A DNA stretch of 58,048 bases from Collinsella sp. (GTDB lineage: Bacteria; Actinomycetota; Coriobacteriia; Coriobacteriales; Coriobacteriaceae). Of this stretch, positions 35,562-44,037 are shown one piece after another. The position numbers and the translations under genes are program-made. The DNA lies in the NCBI GenBank assembly GCA_018376905.1, contig JAHAAK010000013.1, positions 1 through 58,048 of the forward strand, given 5' to 3'. How positions within the stretch are numbered: position 1 is the first letter of the stretch; the number at the start of each line of letters is the position of its first letter. The notes beneath the pieces are model-generated. The model saw only the letters and a program-made list of their open reading frames with translations. It did no database searches and was not told where the DNA came from.

Positions 35562-35640
35562 GGACGTACGGCATTCGGGTACAATGACAGGAATCTTGTC
35601 AGCTACTGCGCTGTCGCGGCGCTTTTGAAAGGACGAAATT

Positions 35641-36336
35641 ATGAACGATATTCAGGGCTATCAGAACGGCCCCATCGAAACCGGCGCAAGCCGTGCCAAG
35701 GAGATGTCGCCGCGTGCGTATAATCTTGCCATGTCTGCCCTCATCTTCTTGGGCTTTTGTGCCATGGGCGTCGGTGCTTACTTTACGAGCACCATGTCGT
35801 TTGCGCGCATGATGATGAGCGGGGCTGCCCTACCGCTGGTTTTTGGCTCGTTTATTTTGACCATCGTCGGCATGGTCATGATGTCGGCCGCCGCCAGCAA
35901 GCAGTCCGTGGGCCTGTCCCTTGTGGGCTACGTAATCTTTGCGAGCACCTTTGGCCTGACCGCGTCGTTTGGCCTTGCCAACTACGACCTGCCCACCATC
36001 AACACTGCCTTTATCGCCACGGCCGCCATCACCTTTGTCTTTGGCGCCTTGGGCGTGACGTTCCCCAAGTTTTTCCAGCGCGTATATGGCATCGGTTTTG
36101 GCATTCTGCTCGCTACTATTCTGGTTGAGATCGTGCTGATGTTCATGGGCGTCTCACAGACCATCACCGATCTGATCGTGATCGTGGTGTTCGCCGGCTT
36201 TATTGGCTACGACACCTATGTTGCCACGACGGTGCCGCCTACGCTGCCCAACGCCGTGCTCATGGCGTCCAATCTGTTCGTGGATATTATCAACGTGTTC
36301 CTGCGCATTCTGAACATCCTCGGCCGTCGCGACTAG
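35641..36336 (+). CDS. Bax inhibitor-1/YccA family membrane protein
   Basis: 231 residues, seven membrane segments. It has the family pattern of a polar N-terminus, helices with small residues, and a C-terminal GYDTYVATTV region with the Asp of the proposed pore. Bacterial relatives (YetJ, YccA) form pH-dependent Ca2+ leaks or modulate membrane proteases. The ATG follows GAAAGGACG. A TACAAT at 35580-35585 is a likely -10. Confidence 0.87.
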   Translation: MNDIQGYQNGPIETGASRAKEMSPRAYNLAMSALIFLGFCAMGVGAYFTSTMSFARMMMSGAALPLVFGSFILTIVGMVMMSAAASKQSVGLSLVGYVIFASTFGLTASFGLANYDLPTINTAFIATAAITFVFGALGVTFPKFFQRVYGIGFGILLATILVEIVLMFMGVSQTITDLIVIVVFAGFIGYDTYVATTVPPTLPNAVLMASNLFVDIINVFLRILNILGRRD

Positions 36337-36382
36337 TGGCGAATTGCGGCGGTGCTTGCCGTACGTGCAAATCGATGCGAAA

Positions 36383-36408
36383 GGCGGTCCTTCGGGGCCG
36401 TCTTTTTT
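36383..36408 (+). terminator. Intrinsic terminator
   Basis: GGCGGTCC, loop TTCG, GGGCCGTC (pairing with G-U), then TTTTTT. Confidence 0.88.
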
Positions 36409-36474
36409 GTACGCGGCGGGGTATCATGGATGGGAAAAGCCGATAGCGGCAGAGACCGAGAAAGGTGACCACTT

Positions 36475-37590
36475 ATGGCAGACGTCGACAACAGGAACCG
36501 TAACCGCAGGTCCAACCGAGCGGGTCAGCCCAATCCCAAGCGCGAGGCCCGTGCCAAGGCCGCCGAGCGTCACGTGGCAACTGTGTCCGAAGCGTGCGCC
36601 AAGGATATCGAGCGTTCGCTTGCCGCCGTGTGCGAGTTCGATGGTATGCCTGCCGGTTTTGTCGCGGCGATGAAGGCCAAGGTTCAGAGTGCTGTGGCCG
36701 CCGAAGAACAGGTTGCCGAGGACGTCGAGGGCGCGGAGGCTGCCGAGGTCGAGGCAGCGCTCGAGCCCGTCGAGGAGCCTGCCGAGGAAATCGCTGAAGC
36801 TGAGTCCGCGCCTGCTGAGGAGCCCGCTCCGGTTCTGCCCGAGGTCACCGTGCTCGATGCCTCCGCCACGCAGGCCATCCTGGACAACGGTCGTGGCTAT
36901 GCGCAATTCTGCGACATGGCCGTGCTCGCCTTTGCCTCGTTCACCAACCCGGGCGGTGGCTATATTCAGGGTTATCTGGGCCAGGAGGCCACGCTGTGCG
37001 CCGATTCGTATCTGTACAACGTTCTCGACAAGCAGCGCAAATGGTACGGCGAGAACCGTCGCCGCAACATCAACTGCGAGCTTTACCGAAACCGTGCGCT
37101 GGTGGTGCCTGCGGTGCGCTTCGACCGCAACCACGTGCATGCGTATGCCGACGTAATCGTGGCCGCCGCGCCCAACGTTAAGCGCGCCCGCCAGGAGTAT
37201 CGCGTGAGCGACGATGCTCTGCTGGATGCCCTGCGCGACCGTATCCGCTTTGTGCTTGCCATCTGCGACGAGCTAGGTCGCGAGAAGCTCGTGCTGGGCG
37301 CTTGGGGCTGCGACAACAACGGCTTTGACGCAGAGGCCGTGGCCGAGCTCTTCCGCAAGGAGCTCGCGTCGGGCGACTTTAAGGTCAAGCAAGTCTTCTT
37401 TGCCGTGCCTTCTACGCGCTGGGATGAGGATTTTGCCAAGTTCGAGCACGTGCTGGCAAACTTCCCCGAGCGCAACGAGGAGTCCTATGCCCAGGTTGCC
37501 GCTCGCGCTGCGGCAGCTCGCGCCGCCGAGCAGGCCCAGGCTGCTACCGAGGATGATGAGGACGAGGACGATTGGCGCAAGTACCTGTAA
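36475..37590 (+). CDS. TIGR02452-family macrodomain protein, PARG-like with altered catalytic motif
   Basis: 371 residues. Residues 1-70 are basic and helical, 75-120 are an acidic Glu/Ala/Pro linker, and 125-345 resemble the microbial poly(ADP-ribose) glycohydrolase fold: FASFTNPGGGYIQGYLGQEA matches the signature GGG-X6-8-QEE with GGG at 160-162 and QEA at 170-172. The second glutamate, catalytic in known PARGs, is Ala here, so the protein may bind ADP-ribose without cleaving it or act differently. The C-terminus is acidic. A strong terminator follows. Confidence 0.8.
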   Translation: MADVDNRNRNRRSNRAGQPNPKREARAKAAERHVATVSEACAKDIERSLAAVCEFDGMPAGFVAAMKAKVQSAVAAEEQVAEDVEGAEAAEVEAALEPVEEPAEEIAEAESAPAEEPAPVLPEVTVLDASATQAILDNGRGYAQFCDMAVLAFASFTNPGGGYIQGYLGQEATLCADSYLYNVLDKQRKWYGENRRRNINCELYRNRALVVPAVRFDRNHVHAYADVIVAAAPNVKRARQEYRVSDDALLDALRDRIRFVLAICDELGREKLVLGAWGCDNNGFDAEAVAELFRKELASGDFKVKQVFFAVPSTRWDEDFAKFEHVLANFPERNEESYAQVAARAAAARAAEQAQAATEDDEDEDDWRKYL

Positions 37591-37615
37591 TCGGTACGTG
37601 CTGACAGATAGGTCG

Positions 37616-37650
37616 AGCCGACGGGAGAGGCTGCTTCCGTCGGCTTTTTA
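37616..37650 (+). terminator. Intrinsic terminator
   Basis: AGCCGACGG (37616-37624) pairs with CCGTCGGCT (37637-37645), followed by TTTTAC. Confidence 0.88.
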
Positions 37651-37668
37651 CTGAGCGAGGGGCTTACG

Positions 37669-38328
37669 ATGAAAAACGTTCTATGCTTTGGCGACAGCAA
37701 CACCTATGGTTACGATCCGGCGGGCATGCGCGACGGCACCGCGGTGCGCTATGCGCAGGACGTGCGCTGGTGCGGCGTGGCCCAACGTGACTTAGGCGAG
37801 GGCTGGCATGTAATTGAAGAAGGCCTCAACGGCCGCACGACGGTACGCGACGACATGTGCCATCTGGACACCAATCTTAACGGCATTCGCGCGCTTCCGA
37901 TGCTGCTCGAGGCCCATAAGCCGCTGGATGCGATCGTTATTATGCTGGGAACTAACGATTGCAAGACGGTCTTTGGTGTGACGGCCTCCGATATTGCCCG
38001 TGGCACCATGGCGCTGATTCGCGCGGTGCGTGCATTTCCCTGGACCAATGCCGCACCCTGCCCGCGTATTCTGCTGATGGCACCTATCAAGATCAAGCCG
38101 CAAATCGCCGATGTATATATGACCGATTTTGATGAGCGTTCCGTCGAGGCCTCGGAGCATTTTGCTGAATACTATGCGCACGTAGCCGAGCAGTTTGGCT
38201 GCGACTTTTTGAATGCAGCGGAGTTTGCCGAGCCGGGCGATATCGACTATCTGCATATGATGCCCGAAAGCCATGAGAGCCTGGGTCACGCCGTGGCAGT
38301 CAAACTCCAAGAGATGCTCGGAGAGTAG
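37669..38328 (+). CDS. SGNH/GDSL-family hydrolase
   Basis: 219 residues. Block I FGDSN holds the nucleophile Ser, GLNGRT the block II Gly, LGTND the block III Asn, and DYLHMMPESH the catalytic Asp/His (DxxH). It most resembles the arylesterase/acyltransferase branch of the superfamily. No signal peptide is present, so it is cytosolic. The natural substrate cannot be told. Confidence 0.88.
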   Translation: MKNVLCFGDSNTYGYDPAGMRDGTAVRYAQDVRWCGVAQRDLGEGWHVIEEGLNGRTTVRDDMCHLDTNLNGIRALPMLLEAHKPLDAIVIMLGTNDCKTVFGVTASDIARGTMALIRAVRAFPWTNAAPCPRILLMAPIKIKPQIADVYMTDFDERSVEASEHFAEYYAHVAEQFGCDFLNAAEFAEPGDIDYLHMMPESHESLGHAVAVKLQEMLGE

Positions 38329-38334
38329 CGCGAC

Positions 38335-38379
38335 CCCAAACCACCGCAAAGGTGTCTGTCCCCTTTGCGGTGGTTTGGG
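38335..38379. repeat. 18-bp perfect hairpin between SGNH hydrolase and thiD
   Basis: CCCAAACCACCGCAAAGG (38335-38352) and its complement (38362-38379) enclose TGTCTGTCC. It lies between convergent genes and could end both transcripts, though T-runs are short. Its core TTGCGGTGG also occurs in the hairpins at 41461 and 42394. Confidence 0.8.
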
Positions 38380-38388
38380 CTGCGAATC

Positions 38389-39219
38389 TTAATACTGCCA
38401 CATGTGATTGACGGGGCCGGAGCCTTTGCCCATGTCTAGGCCGGCGGCCAGAGCGCCTGTCAGGTATGCCTTGCCCGCGTTGACGGCGTCGGCAAGATCC
38501 ATGCCCTGAGCCAGCGCACAGGCGATGGCGGACGAGAGCGTGCATCCGGTGCCGTGTGTGTTGTCGGTCTCGATGCGCTTGTGGCGGAACCACGTGGTGA
38601 GTGGATCTCCCAGATGGTTGCCCTCGTCATCGAGTGGAGCGGGTTCGGCCAGTACATCGTTGGCCTCGTTGACAAGATGCCCACCCTTAACGAGGGATGC
38701 GCAACCAAAGCGGCGGGTGAGGAGCATGGCAGCATTTTGCTGCGTGCGCTCGGAGTCGACCTCGTAGTCGAGCAGGGCCATGGCCTCGGGAATATTGGGC
38801 GTGATAACCGTCGCTAGGGGGAACAGGCGGCGGGTGAGCGCCTCGGCGGCATCTTCGGCAATCAGCCGCGCGCCCGAGGTGGCGACCATGACGGGGTCGA
38901 CTACCACGTTTGTCGCGTTCCAGGCGCTCAGGCGGTCGGCGATAACATCGATAATCTCGGCAGAGGAAACCATGCCAATCTTGACGGCGTTGGGGCGGAT
39001 ATCGTCAAAAACGGCATCGATCTGTGCCGCGACAATATCCGGGGAGATGTTCTGCACGGCGGTGACGCCCAGGGTGTTCTGTGCGGTGATGGCGGTGATG
39101 GCCGTCTCGGCATACAGGCGGTGCGCCGTGATGGTCTTGATGTCGGCCTGAATGCCGGCGCCACCGCTGGAATCGGATCCTGCGATGGATAGAACGGCAG
39201 GTACCTTACTGCGATCCAT
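38389..39219 (-). CDS. thiD: Hydroxymethylpyrimidine (phosphate) kinase
   Basis: 276 residues of the ribokinase fold. IAGSDSSGGAGIQADIKT is the substrate-binding N-terminus, DPVMVATSGARL and THGTGCTLSSAIA (anion hole and catalytic Asp neighbourhood) are diagnostic. It phosphorylates HMP and HMP-P for thiamine synthesis. The start follows AGGGAGCG. It is 182 bases downstream of thiC on the same strand; the gap has a TATAAT on the minus strand, so it may also have its own promoter. Confidence 0.94.
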   Translation of the reverse strand: MDRSKVPAVLSIAGSDSSGGAGIQADIKTITAHRLYAETAITAITAQNTLGVTAVQNISPDIVAAQIDAVFDDIRPNAVKIGMVSSAEIIDVIADRLSAWNATNVVVDPVMVATSGARLIAEDAAEALTRRLFPLATVITPNIPEAMALLDYEVDSERTQQNAAMLLTRRFGCASLVKGGHLVNEANDVLAEPAPLDDEGNHLGDPLTTWFRHKRIETDNTHGTGCTLSSAIACALAQGMDLADAVNAGKAYLTGALAAGLDMGKGSGPVNHMWQY

Positions 39220-39401
39220 GTTCGCTCCCTTGTTCGGTCGGAATCAAATGGGTCTATAAGCCAGCATTATAATGATGCCCGGGCCGACTCTATGTCGAAC
39301 CCGGGCGGGCGATGCAATCTTTACGCAAATGCAAGCAAATGTTCACACGTCAACAATTGACAGGCACCAGCTCGCCGCCAGAAGCGGCCGCGGCGACAGG
39401 G

Positions 39402-40736
39402 CTAGTCCTCCATGCCGAGGTCGATCGTGGTGCCCTCGAAAATCTTGTTGACGGTGCGGACGGCACACATCTTGCCACACATGGTGCAAGTGCCTTCGGT
39501 GGCGGCGGGGGACTCCTCGTAGCGCTTCTTGCCCGTAACCGGGTCGAGCGCGCACTTCCACATGGCGTCCCAGTCGAGCTTGCGGCGTGCCTGGCCCATC
39601 TTGTCGTCCATGTCGCGGGCGTGGGGCACCTTTTTGGCGATGTCGGCGGCGTGTGCGGCAATCTTGGTGGCCATGAGGCCGTCGAGCACGTCCTGGGCGT
39701 TGGGCAGGCACAAGTGCTCGGCCGGCGTCACGTAGCACAGGAAGTCGGCGCCGGAGCTGGCGGAGATAGCGCCGCCGATGGCAGCGGTGATGTGGTCGTA
39801 GCCCACGCCGATATCGGTCACCAGCGGCCCGAGCACATAGAACGGGGCGTTGTGGCACAGGCGCTTCTGCAGTTTCATGTTGGCGGCGATCTCGTCGAGC
39901 GCCATGTGACCCGGGCCCTCGACCATAACCTGGACGCCGGCGGCCCATGCGCGCTTGCACAGCTTGCCCAGCTCGATCATCTCGGCGGTCTCGGTGGCGT
40001 CGTTGGAGTCGTAGAGGCAGCCCGGGCGACAGGAGTCGCCGAGCGAAATCGTCACGTCGTACTCGTGGCAGATTTCGAGCAGCTCGTCGTAGAACTCATA
40101 GAACGGGTTCTCGTTACCGGTGACCTCCATCCAGCCAAACAGCAGCGAGCCGCCGCGGCTCACGATGTTCATGAGGCGGCCGGTCTCCTTAAAGGTCTTT
40201 GTGACCGACTTGTTGATGCCGCAGTGGATGGTCATAAAGTCCACGCCGTCCTCGGCGTGCGCGCGCACGACCTCGAACAGGTCGTCCTTGGTAAGCTTGA
40301 CCAGCGGCTTTTCCATGTAGCCGATGGCGTCGTACATGGGGACGGTACCTACCATGAGCGGCGTCTCGTCGATGAGCTGCTGGCGGAACTGGCGCGTCTT
40401 GCCCGAGTTGGAGAGGTCCATGATGGCGTCGGCGCCAAAGTCCTCGGCGATCTTGACCTTCTTCCATTCCTCGGCGGCATCGGCCTTGTCGCCCGAGATG
40501 CCCAAGTTCACGTTGACCTTGGTGGACAGGCCCTCACCGACGCCAAAGGCGCGCATGCCTTTTTTGATGTGCACGATGTTGGCAGGAATGGCGATGCGGC
40601 CGTCGGCCACGCGCTCGCGGATGTGCTCGGGGTCGCGATGCTCGCGCTCGGCGACCTCCTTCATCTGCGGTGTGATCTGCCCGGCGCGGGCGAAGTCGAT
40701 TTGCGTGACGAGCTTGGGCTCGGTCTGTGTGCTCAT
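39402..40736 (-). CDS. thiC: Phosphomethylpyrimidine synthase
   Basis: 444 residues. Substrate motifs MDLSNSGKTRQFR, GTVPMYDA and HCGINKSVTKTFKETGR are present and the C-terminal radical-SAM cluster motif is CTMCGKMC (Cys-x2-Cys-x3-Cys spacing variant of the ThiC CxxCx4C region). It rearranges aminoimidazole ribotide to HMP-P. The ATG at 40736 comes just after GAAGGGAGCC, which forms the 3' strand of the TPP riboswitch. A short form compared with the longer proteobacterial ThiC. Confidence 0.95.
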   Translation of the reverse strand: MSTQTEPKLVTQIDFARAGQITPQMKEVAEREHRDPEHIRERVADGRIAIPANIVHIKKGMRAFGVGEGLSTKVNVNLGISGDKADAAEEWKKVKIAEDFGADAIMDLSNSGKTRQFRQQLIDETPLMVGTVPMYDAIGYMEKPLVKLTKDDLFEVVRAHAEDGVDFMTIHCGINKSVTKTFKETGRLMNIVSRGGSLLFGWMEVTGNENPFYEFYDELLEICHEYDVTISLGDSCRPGCLYDSNDATETAEMIELGKLCKRAWAAGVQVMVEGPGHMALDEIAANMKLQKRLCHNAPFYVLGPLVTDIGVGYDHITAAIGGAISASSGADFLCYVTPAEHLCLPNAQDVLDGLMATKIAAHAADIAKKVPHARDMDDKMGQARRKLDWDAMWKCALDPVTGKKRYEESPAATEGTCTMCGKMCAVRTVNKIFEGTTIDLGMED

Positions 40737-40741
40737 TGGCA

Positions 40742-40845
40742 CGGCTCCCTTCGTTGGCATTACCCATATCAGGTTTGCGGGTCAGGGCGGGCGCGCCCAA
40801 TCTCAGCCTGCCGTCTTGTCCTGCAAGCCCCCCGTTTATGTGGTG
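40742..40845 (-). promoter_or_regulatory. TPP riboswitch (THI element)
   Basis: Read on the minus strand the segment carries the TPP-aptamer landmarks in order: ACGGGGGGC, CTGAGA, ACCTGAT and the closing GCCAACGAAGGGAGC. The final GAAGGGAG serves as the thiC ribosome site, so ligand binding should block translation initiation directly; no terminator is visible. A TATACT lies just upstream (about 40852-40857) as a probable -10. Confidence 0.93.
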
Positions 40846-40907
40846 GGCTCAAGTATAGCTCGAATGGGTACGATTGGCCTAACGAGCGTGCCTGTGAGGA
40901 GGCGAAC

Positions 40908-41429
40908 ATGGAAGACAAGCATCTATATCGAGAGACGCAATGGGATGTATCGGCCGAGGAAAGCCGTGCGCACCATGGCCTTGTCGCGATCGGTTTTGCG
41001 GTGCTTGCCGTGCTGGTGATTGCCTTTTGTATCTGGACGTTTGGTGGTCGCGGCGGCGCTGCATGGGAGTTCGAGGCTGATGATAGCCTACCGATTATGA
41101 CGGTGAGGAGTACTGGCGGTAATGCCAATACGCTCGCCGTTCCGGGCGATTATTGGTACCCGTGCGATGAGTTTGTGCAGTTGCAGCTGAGTGGTGGGTC
41201 TATTCCTGGTGAGGAAATCGAACGCGTGACGTATGATGCGACGTTCAAAACGTTGACGGTGAAGCTCAAAGATCAAGGGGATGTGCCCACGACGATGGAT
41301 ATCGCGCTGACGGAATGGCGCCTGGAGCCCCCGTCGGGTGTTGCGGTGTCCGAGGTCGAGCACGTCAAGATTGTCTATCAGGACGGTTCGACAAACGGGA
41401 TTGCAAAGGCCGACGGTCTAGCAGAATAG
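40908..41429 (+). CDS. Membrane-anchored protein of unknown function
   Basis: 173 residues with one membrane segment (about 24-45), short cytoplasmic N-terminus and a beta-rich extracytoplasmic domain containing GDYWYPCDEFVQLQLSGG. Not recognised. ATG 40908 follows GAGGAGGCGA by about three to six bases. It is divergent from thiC and has its own start region; the domain after the helix resembles secreted Greek-key or NEAT-like folds in pattern only, and no function is claimed. Confidence 0.75.
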   Translation: MEDKHLYRETQWDVSAEESRAHHGLVAIGFAVLAVLVIAFCIWTFGGRGGAAWEFEADDSLPIMTVRSTGGNANTLAVPGDYWYPCDEFVQLQLSGGSIPGEEIERVTYDATFKTLTVKLKDQGDVPTTMDIALTEWRLEPPSGVAVSEVEHVKIVYQDGSTNGIAKADGLAE

Positions 41430-41460
41430 GTGTCGAGCCTAGCAGCCAATTCATAAAAGT

Positions 41461-41521
41461 TGCGGTGGAATAGTTCCTGATTGTGCGAAAAAGGCTCAAA
41501 TAGGAATTATTCCACCGCAAG
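41461..41521. repeat. Inverted repeat with TTGCGGTGGAATA core, copy 1
   Basis: TTGCGGTGGAATAGTTCCT (41461-41479) pairs with 41503-41521 through 19 bases with one G-U. It lies between a plus-strand gene and yaaA. The first 13 bases recur in the hairpin on the other side of yaaA (42394). Confidence 0.8.
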
Positions 41522-41563
41522 TTATATAGAGAAGGCTGAGCGGGTCAGTGTTGGGTGCCGGCT

Positions 41564-42373
41564 CTAGAGCATCTGTTCGTTGATGAACATGAGGGTGCCT
41601 AGGTATGAGAGCTCGGGGACGTGGCGATAGCCGATGTTGAATGCGGTAAGTTCGCTTGCATCCTCGAGCTTGTTTTCTGCCATCCACCGCACCATGGAGC
41701 CGCGCGCCTTTTTGCTGGCGGTCGACCGTTGGATGGGCTTCCCGTTACGGATACCCTCGCCAAAGAGGCACGTGACGGCCGTGGCGTCGCCCGCGAGGTG
41801 GGGCAGAACGGTTTTGGCATACTCTACGCTGGCGAGGTTGACGATCGTGGTGTTTGAGCCTGCCGGGGCGATAGCCCGCGCGAGCTTGTCGCTCCAAAAC
41901 GCGTAGAGGTCTCGGGCATCGTCAACGGCGAGCTTCGCGCCCATCTCCAGCCGATACGGTTCGACGGCATGAAAGGGACGAACACACCCGTAGAGGCCGG
42001 AGAGGATCCACAGATGGTCTTGCAGCCATGCGAGCTGCGTGGAATCCATCACCTCGGGCGCCATGCTCTGGTATTGAATGCCGTGATAGGACATGACGGC
42101 AGGGGAGAGGTGACGGGCGAGTGCGGGATTGTCGAGATCGCCGCTTTTCAGGATGGGCCCGAACTCATGCAGGGTGTTGAGGCAAGGTCCCAGCAGTTTG
42201 TCACTCACGTTCCACAGCGCCTGCAGGCCGTCGCTGCCTTCATTCCGCTCGATATCTAGCAGTGCGCGGTGGAGGCGAGCCGTCTCGCGCACAAAGGGTG
42301 GGATGCCCAGGACTTCAAAAGCATCTAGGGCCGCGCGCATCTGCTTGGCGGGCGAAATGATGACCTGCAGCAT
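41564..42373 (-). CDS. yaaA: YaaA/DUF328 peroxide-stress protein
   Basis: 269 residues. LQVIISPAKQM at the start, GIQYQSM, LSGLYGCVRPFHAVEPYRLEM and NLASVEYAKTV are family hallmarks. E. coli YaaA lowers free iron and protects DNA under peroxide stress. ATG 42373 follows GAGGAG. It is bracketed by a pair of related inverted repeats. Confidence 0.93.
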   Translation of the reverse strand: MLQVIISPAKQMRAALDAFEVLGIPPFVRETARLHRALLDIERNEGSDGLQALWNVSDKLLGPCLNTLHEFGPILKSGDLDNPALARHLSPAVMSYHGIQYQSMAPEVMDSTQLAWLQDHLWILSGLYGCVRPFHAVEPYRLEMGAKLAVDDARDLYAFWSDKLARAIAPAGSNTTIVNLASVEYAKTVLPHLAGDATAVTCLFGEGIRNGKPIQRSTASKKARGSMVRWMAENKLEDASELTAFNIGYRHVPELSYLGTLMFINEQML

Positions 42374-42393
42374 GGGCTCTCCTCTGCCAAAAA

Positions 42394-42460
42394 AGTTGCG
42401 GTGGAATACGGTCTGTTTTGGCTGTTTATGGGCCAGTTTAGTCCGTATTTCACCGCAACT
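42394..42460. repeat. Inverted repeat with TTGCGGTGGAATA core, copy 2
   Basis: AGTTGCGGTGGAATACGG (42394-42411) pairs with 42443-42460 with one G-U. It shares the AAAGTTGCGGTGGAATA stretch with the hairpin at 41461 while its loop differs. Confidence 0.8.
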
Positions 42461-42473
42461 GATGAAGGGTTGG

Positions 42474-43871
42474 TTAGGCTCGCTCGATGAAGGCCTTGTA
42501 ACCGCGATATGCCTCGTAGATGTCGGCCTTGTTGGCGACCTCCCACAGGGCGTGCATGGACAGGACGGCAACGCCGGAGTCGATGACGTTCATGCCGTAC
42601 TTGGCCATGATGTAGGCGATGGTGCCGCCGCCACCAGCGTTGACGCGGCCGAGCTCGCAGGTCTGGAAGTCCACGCCGGCCTCGTCCATGATGTCGCGGA
42701 CGAGGGCCACATACTCGGCGTCGGCGTCGTTGGAACCGCCCTTGCCGCGGCTGCCCGTGTACTTGTTAAAGCACAGGCCGCGACCCATGAAGGCGGCGTT
42801 CTTGGTCTCGAACTTGCCGGCATAGCCCGGGTCGAAGCCGGCGGACACGTCGGAGGAGAGCATACGGCTGCGGGCGAGCGCGCGGCGCAGAGCCAGCGGG
42901 CTGTCCTCGCCGGCGAGCATCATGATCTCGGCGACGGTGTTCTCGAAGAAGCGACTCGTCATGCCGGTGGCACCCACGGAACCGATCTCCTCCTTGTCGA
43001 CGATGAGCGTGATGCTCGTGCGCTCCACGTTGGTGACGTTGATCTGGGCGAGCATGGAGGGGTAGGCACAGACGCGGTCGTCATGGCCATAGCCCAGAAT
43101 CATGGAGCGGTCGAGGCCCATGTCGCGGGCGGGGCCGGCGGGCACGACCTCGATCTCGGCGGAGAGGAAGTCCTCCTCCTCGACGTCGTACTGCTCCTTG
43201 AGGATATCCAGGAACATCTGCTTGACGGGCTCCTTGGGGGCGTCCTTGTCGTCCTCATCGAACTTGACGGGACGGCCGCCCACGATCACGTCGAGGATCT
43301 CGGCGTCGACGGCGTCCTTGGCGGGCTTGGACATCTGCTCGCTCGAGAGATGGATCAGCAGGTCGGAGATGGTAAAGACCGGATCGTCCGCCTTGTCGCC
43401 GATATTGATGTCGACGGTGGTACCGTCCTTTTTGCAGATGACGCCCACGAGTGCGAGCGGGGAGGCTACCCAGTGGTAGCTCTTGACGCCGCCGTAGTAG
43501 TGCGTGTCGAGATAAGCCATGTCGCCGGCCTCGAAGGCGGGGTTCTGCTTAAGGTCCAGGCGCGGCGAGTCCACGTGCGCGCCCAGGATGTTAAAGCCCT
43601 GCTCGAGCGGGGCGGTGCCCAGATTGACGAGCATAAGGTCCTTGCCGTGGTTAGCGGCATACACCTTGTCGCCTGCCTTAAGCTCGCGGCCTGCGGCGAT
43701 TACGGTCTCCAGGTCGACGTATCCCGCCTCCTCGGCCATCTTGATGCCGGCCTTGACGCACAGGCGCTCGGTCTTGTTCTCACTCAAAAACTGCTTATAG
43801 CCGCGGCAAAGCTCCTCGAGCTCCTCGATTTGCTGTGGCGTGTACTTTTTCCATGCGCAGGGACGCTCCAT
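42474..43871 (-). CDS. apeB: M18-family aminopeptidase
   Basis: 465 residues. Metal-ligand and catalytic motifs HVDSPRLDLK, DKEEIGSVGATGM and a C-terminal His in SMHALWEV are those of M18 aspartyl aminopeptidases. It removes N-terminal residues from cytosolic peptides with two Zn2+. ATG 43871 follows AAAGGAG by about seven bases. Which peptides it prefers is unknown. Confidence 0.9.
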   Translation of the reverse strand: MERPCAWKKYTPQQIEELEELCRGYKQFLSENKTERLCVKAGIKMAEEAGYVDLETVIAAGRELKAGDKVYAANHGKDLMLVNLGTAPLEQGFNILGAHVDSPRLDLKQNPAFEAGDMAYLDTHYYGGVKSYHWVASPLALVGVICKKDGTTVDINIGDKADDPVFTISDLLIHLSSEQMSKPAKDAVDAEILDVIVGGRPVKFDEDDKDAPKEPVKQMFLDILKEQYDVEEEDFLSAEIEVVPAGPARDMGLDRSMILGYGHDDRVCAYPSMLAQINVTNVERTSITLIVDKEEIGSVGATGMTSRFFENTVAEIMMLAGEDSPLALRRALARSRMLSSDVSAGFDPGYAGKFETKNAAFMGRGLCFNKYTGSRGKGGSNDADAEYVALVRDIMDEAGVDFQTCELGRVNAGGGGTIAYIMAKYGMNVIDSGVAVLSMHALWEVANKADIYEAYRGYKAFIERA

Positions 43872-44037
43872 GACGCAGGCTCCTTTCGGATCGATCGTGC
43901 TGGTTGATGTACCGTGAGCCATCGTATCACGCGCGGGCTCACGGTGGCGGGGGAGCTTGATGTGAGGTGGCCGCGGGGCGGGGAGCGTGTAAACTGGAGT
44001 GAGCAAACCGTGCCCAGCCCAAAGCGAGGTATTCAAT

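Noticed and set aside
39312..41429. A 705-codon open frame on the plus strand
   Set aside because: It runs antisense to thiC and the TPP riboswitch; only its last 174 codons (from ATG 40908, with ribosome site) look like a gene. The rest reflects GC-rich codon bias on the opposite strand.
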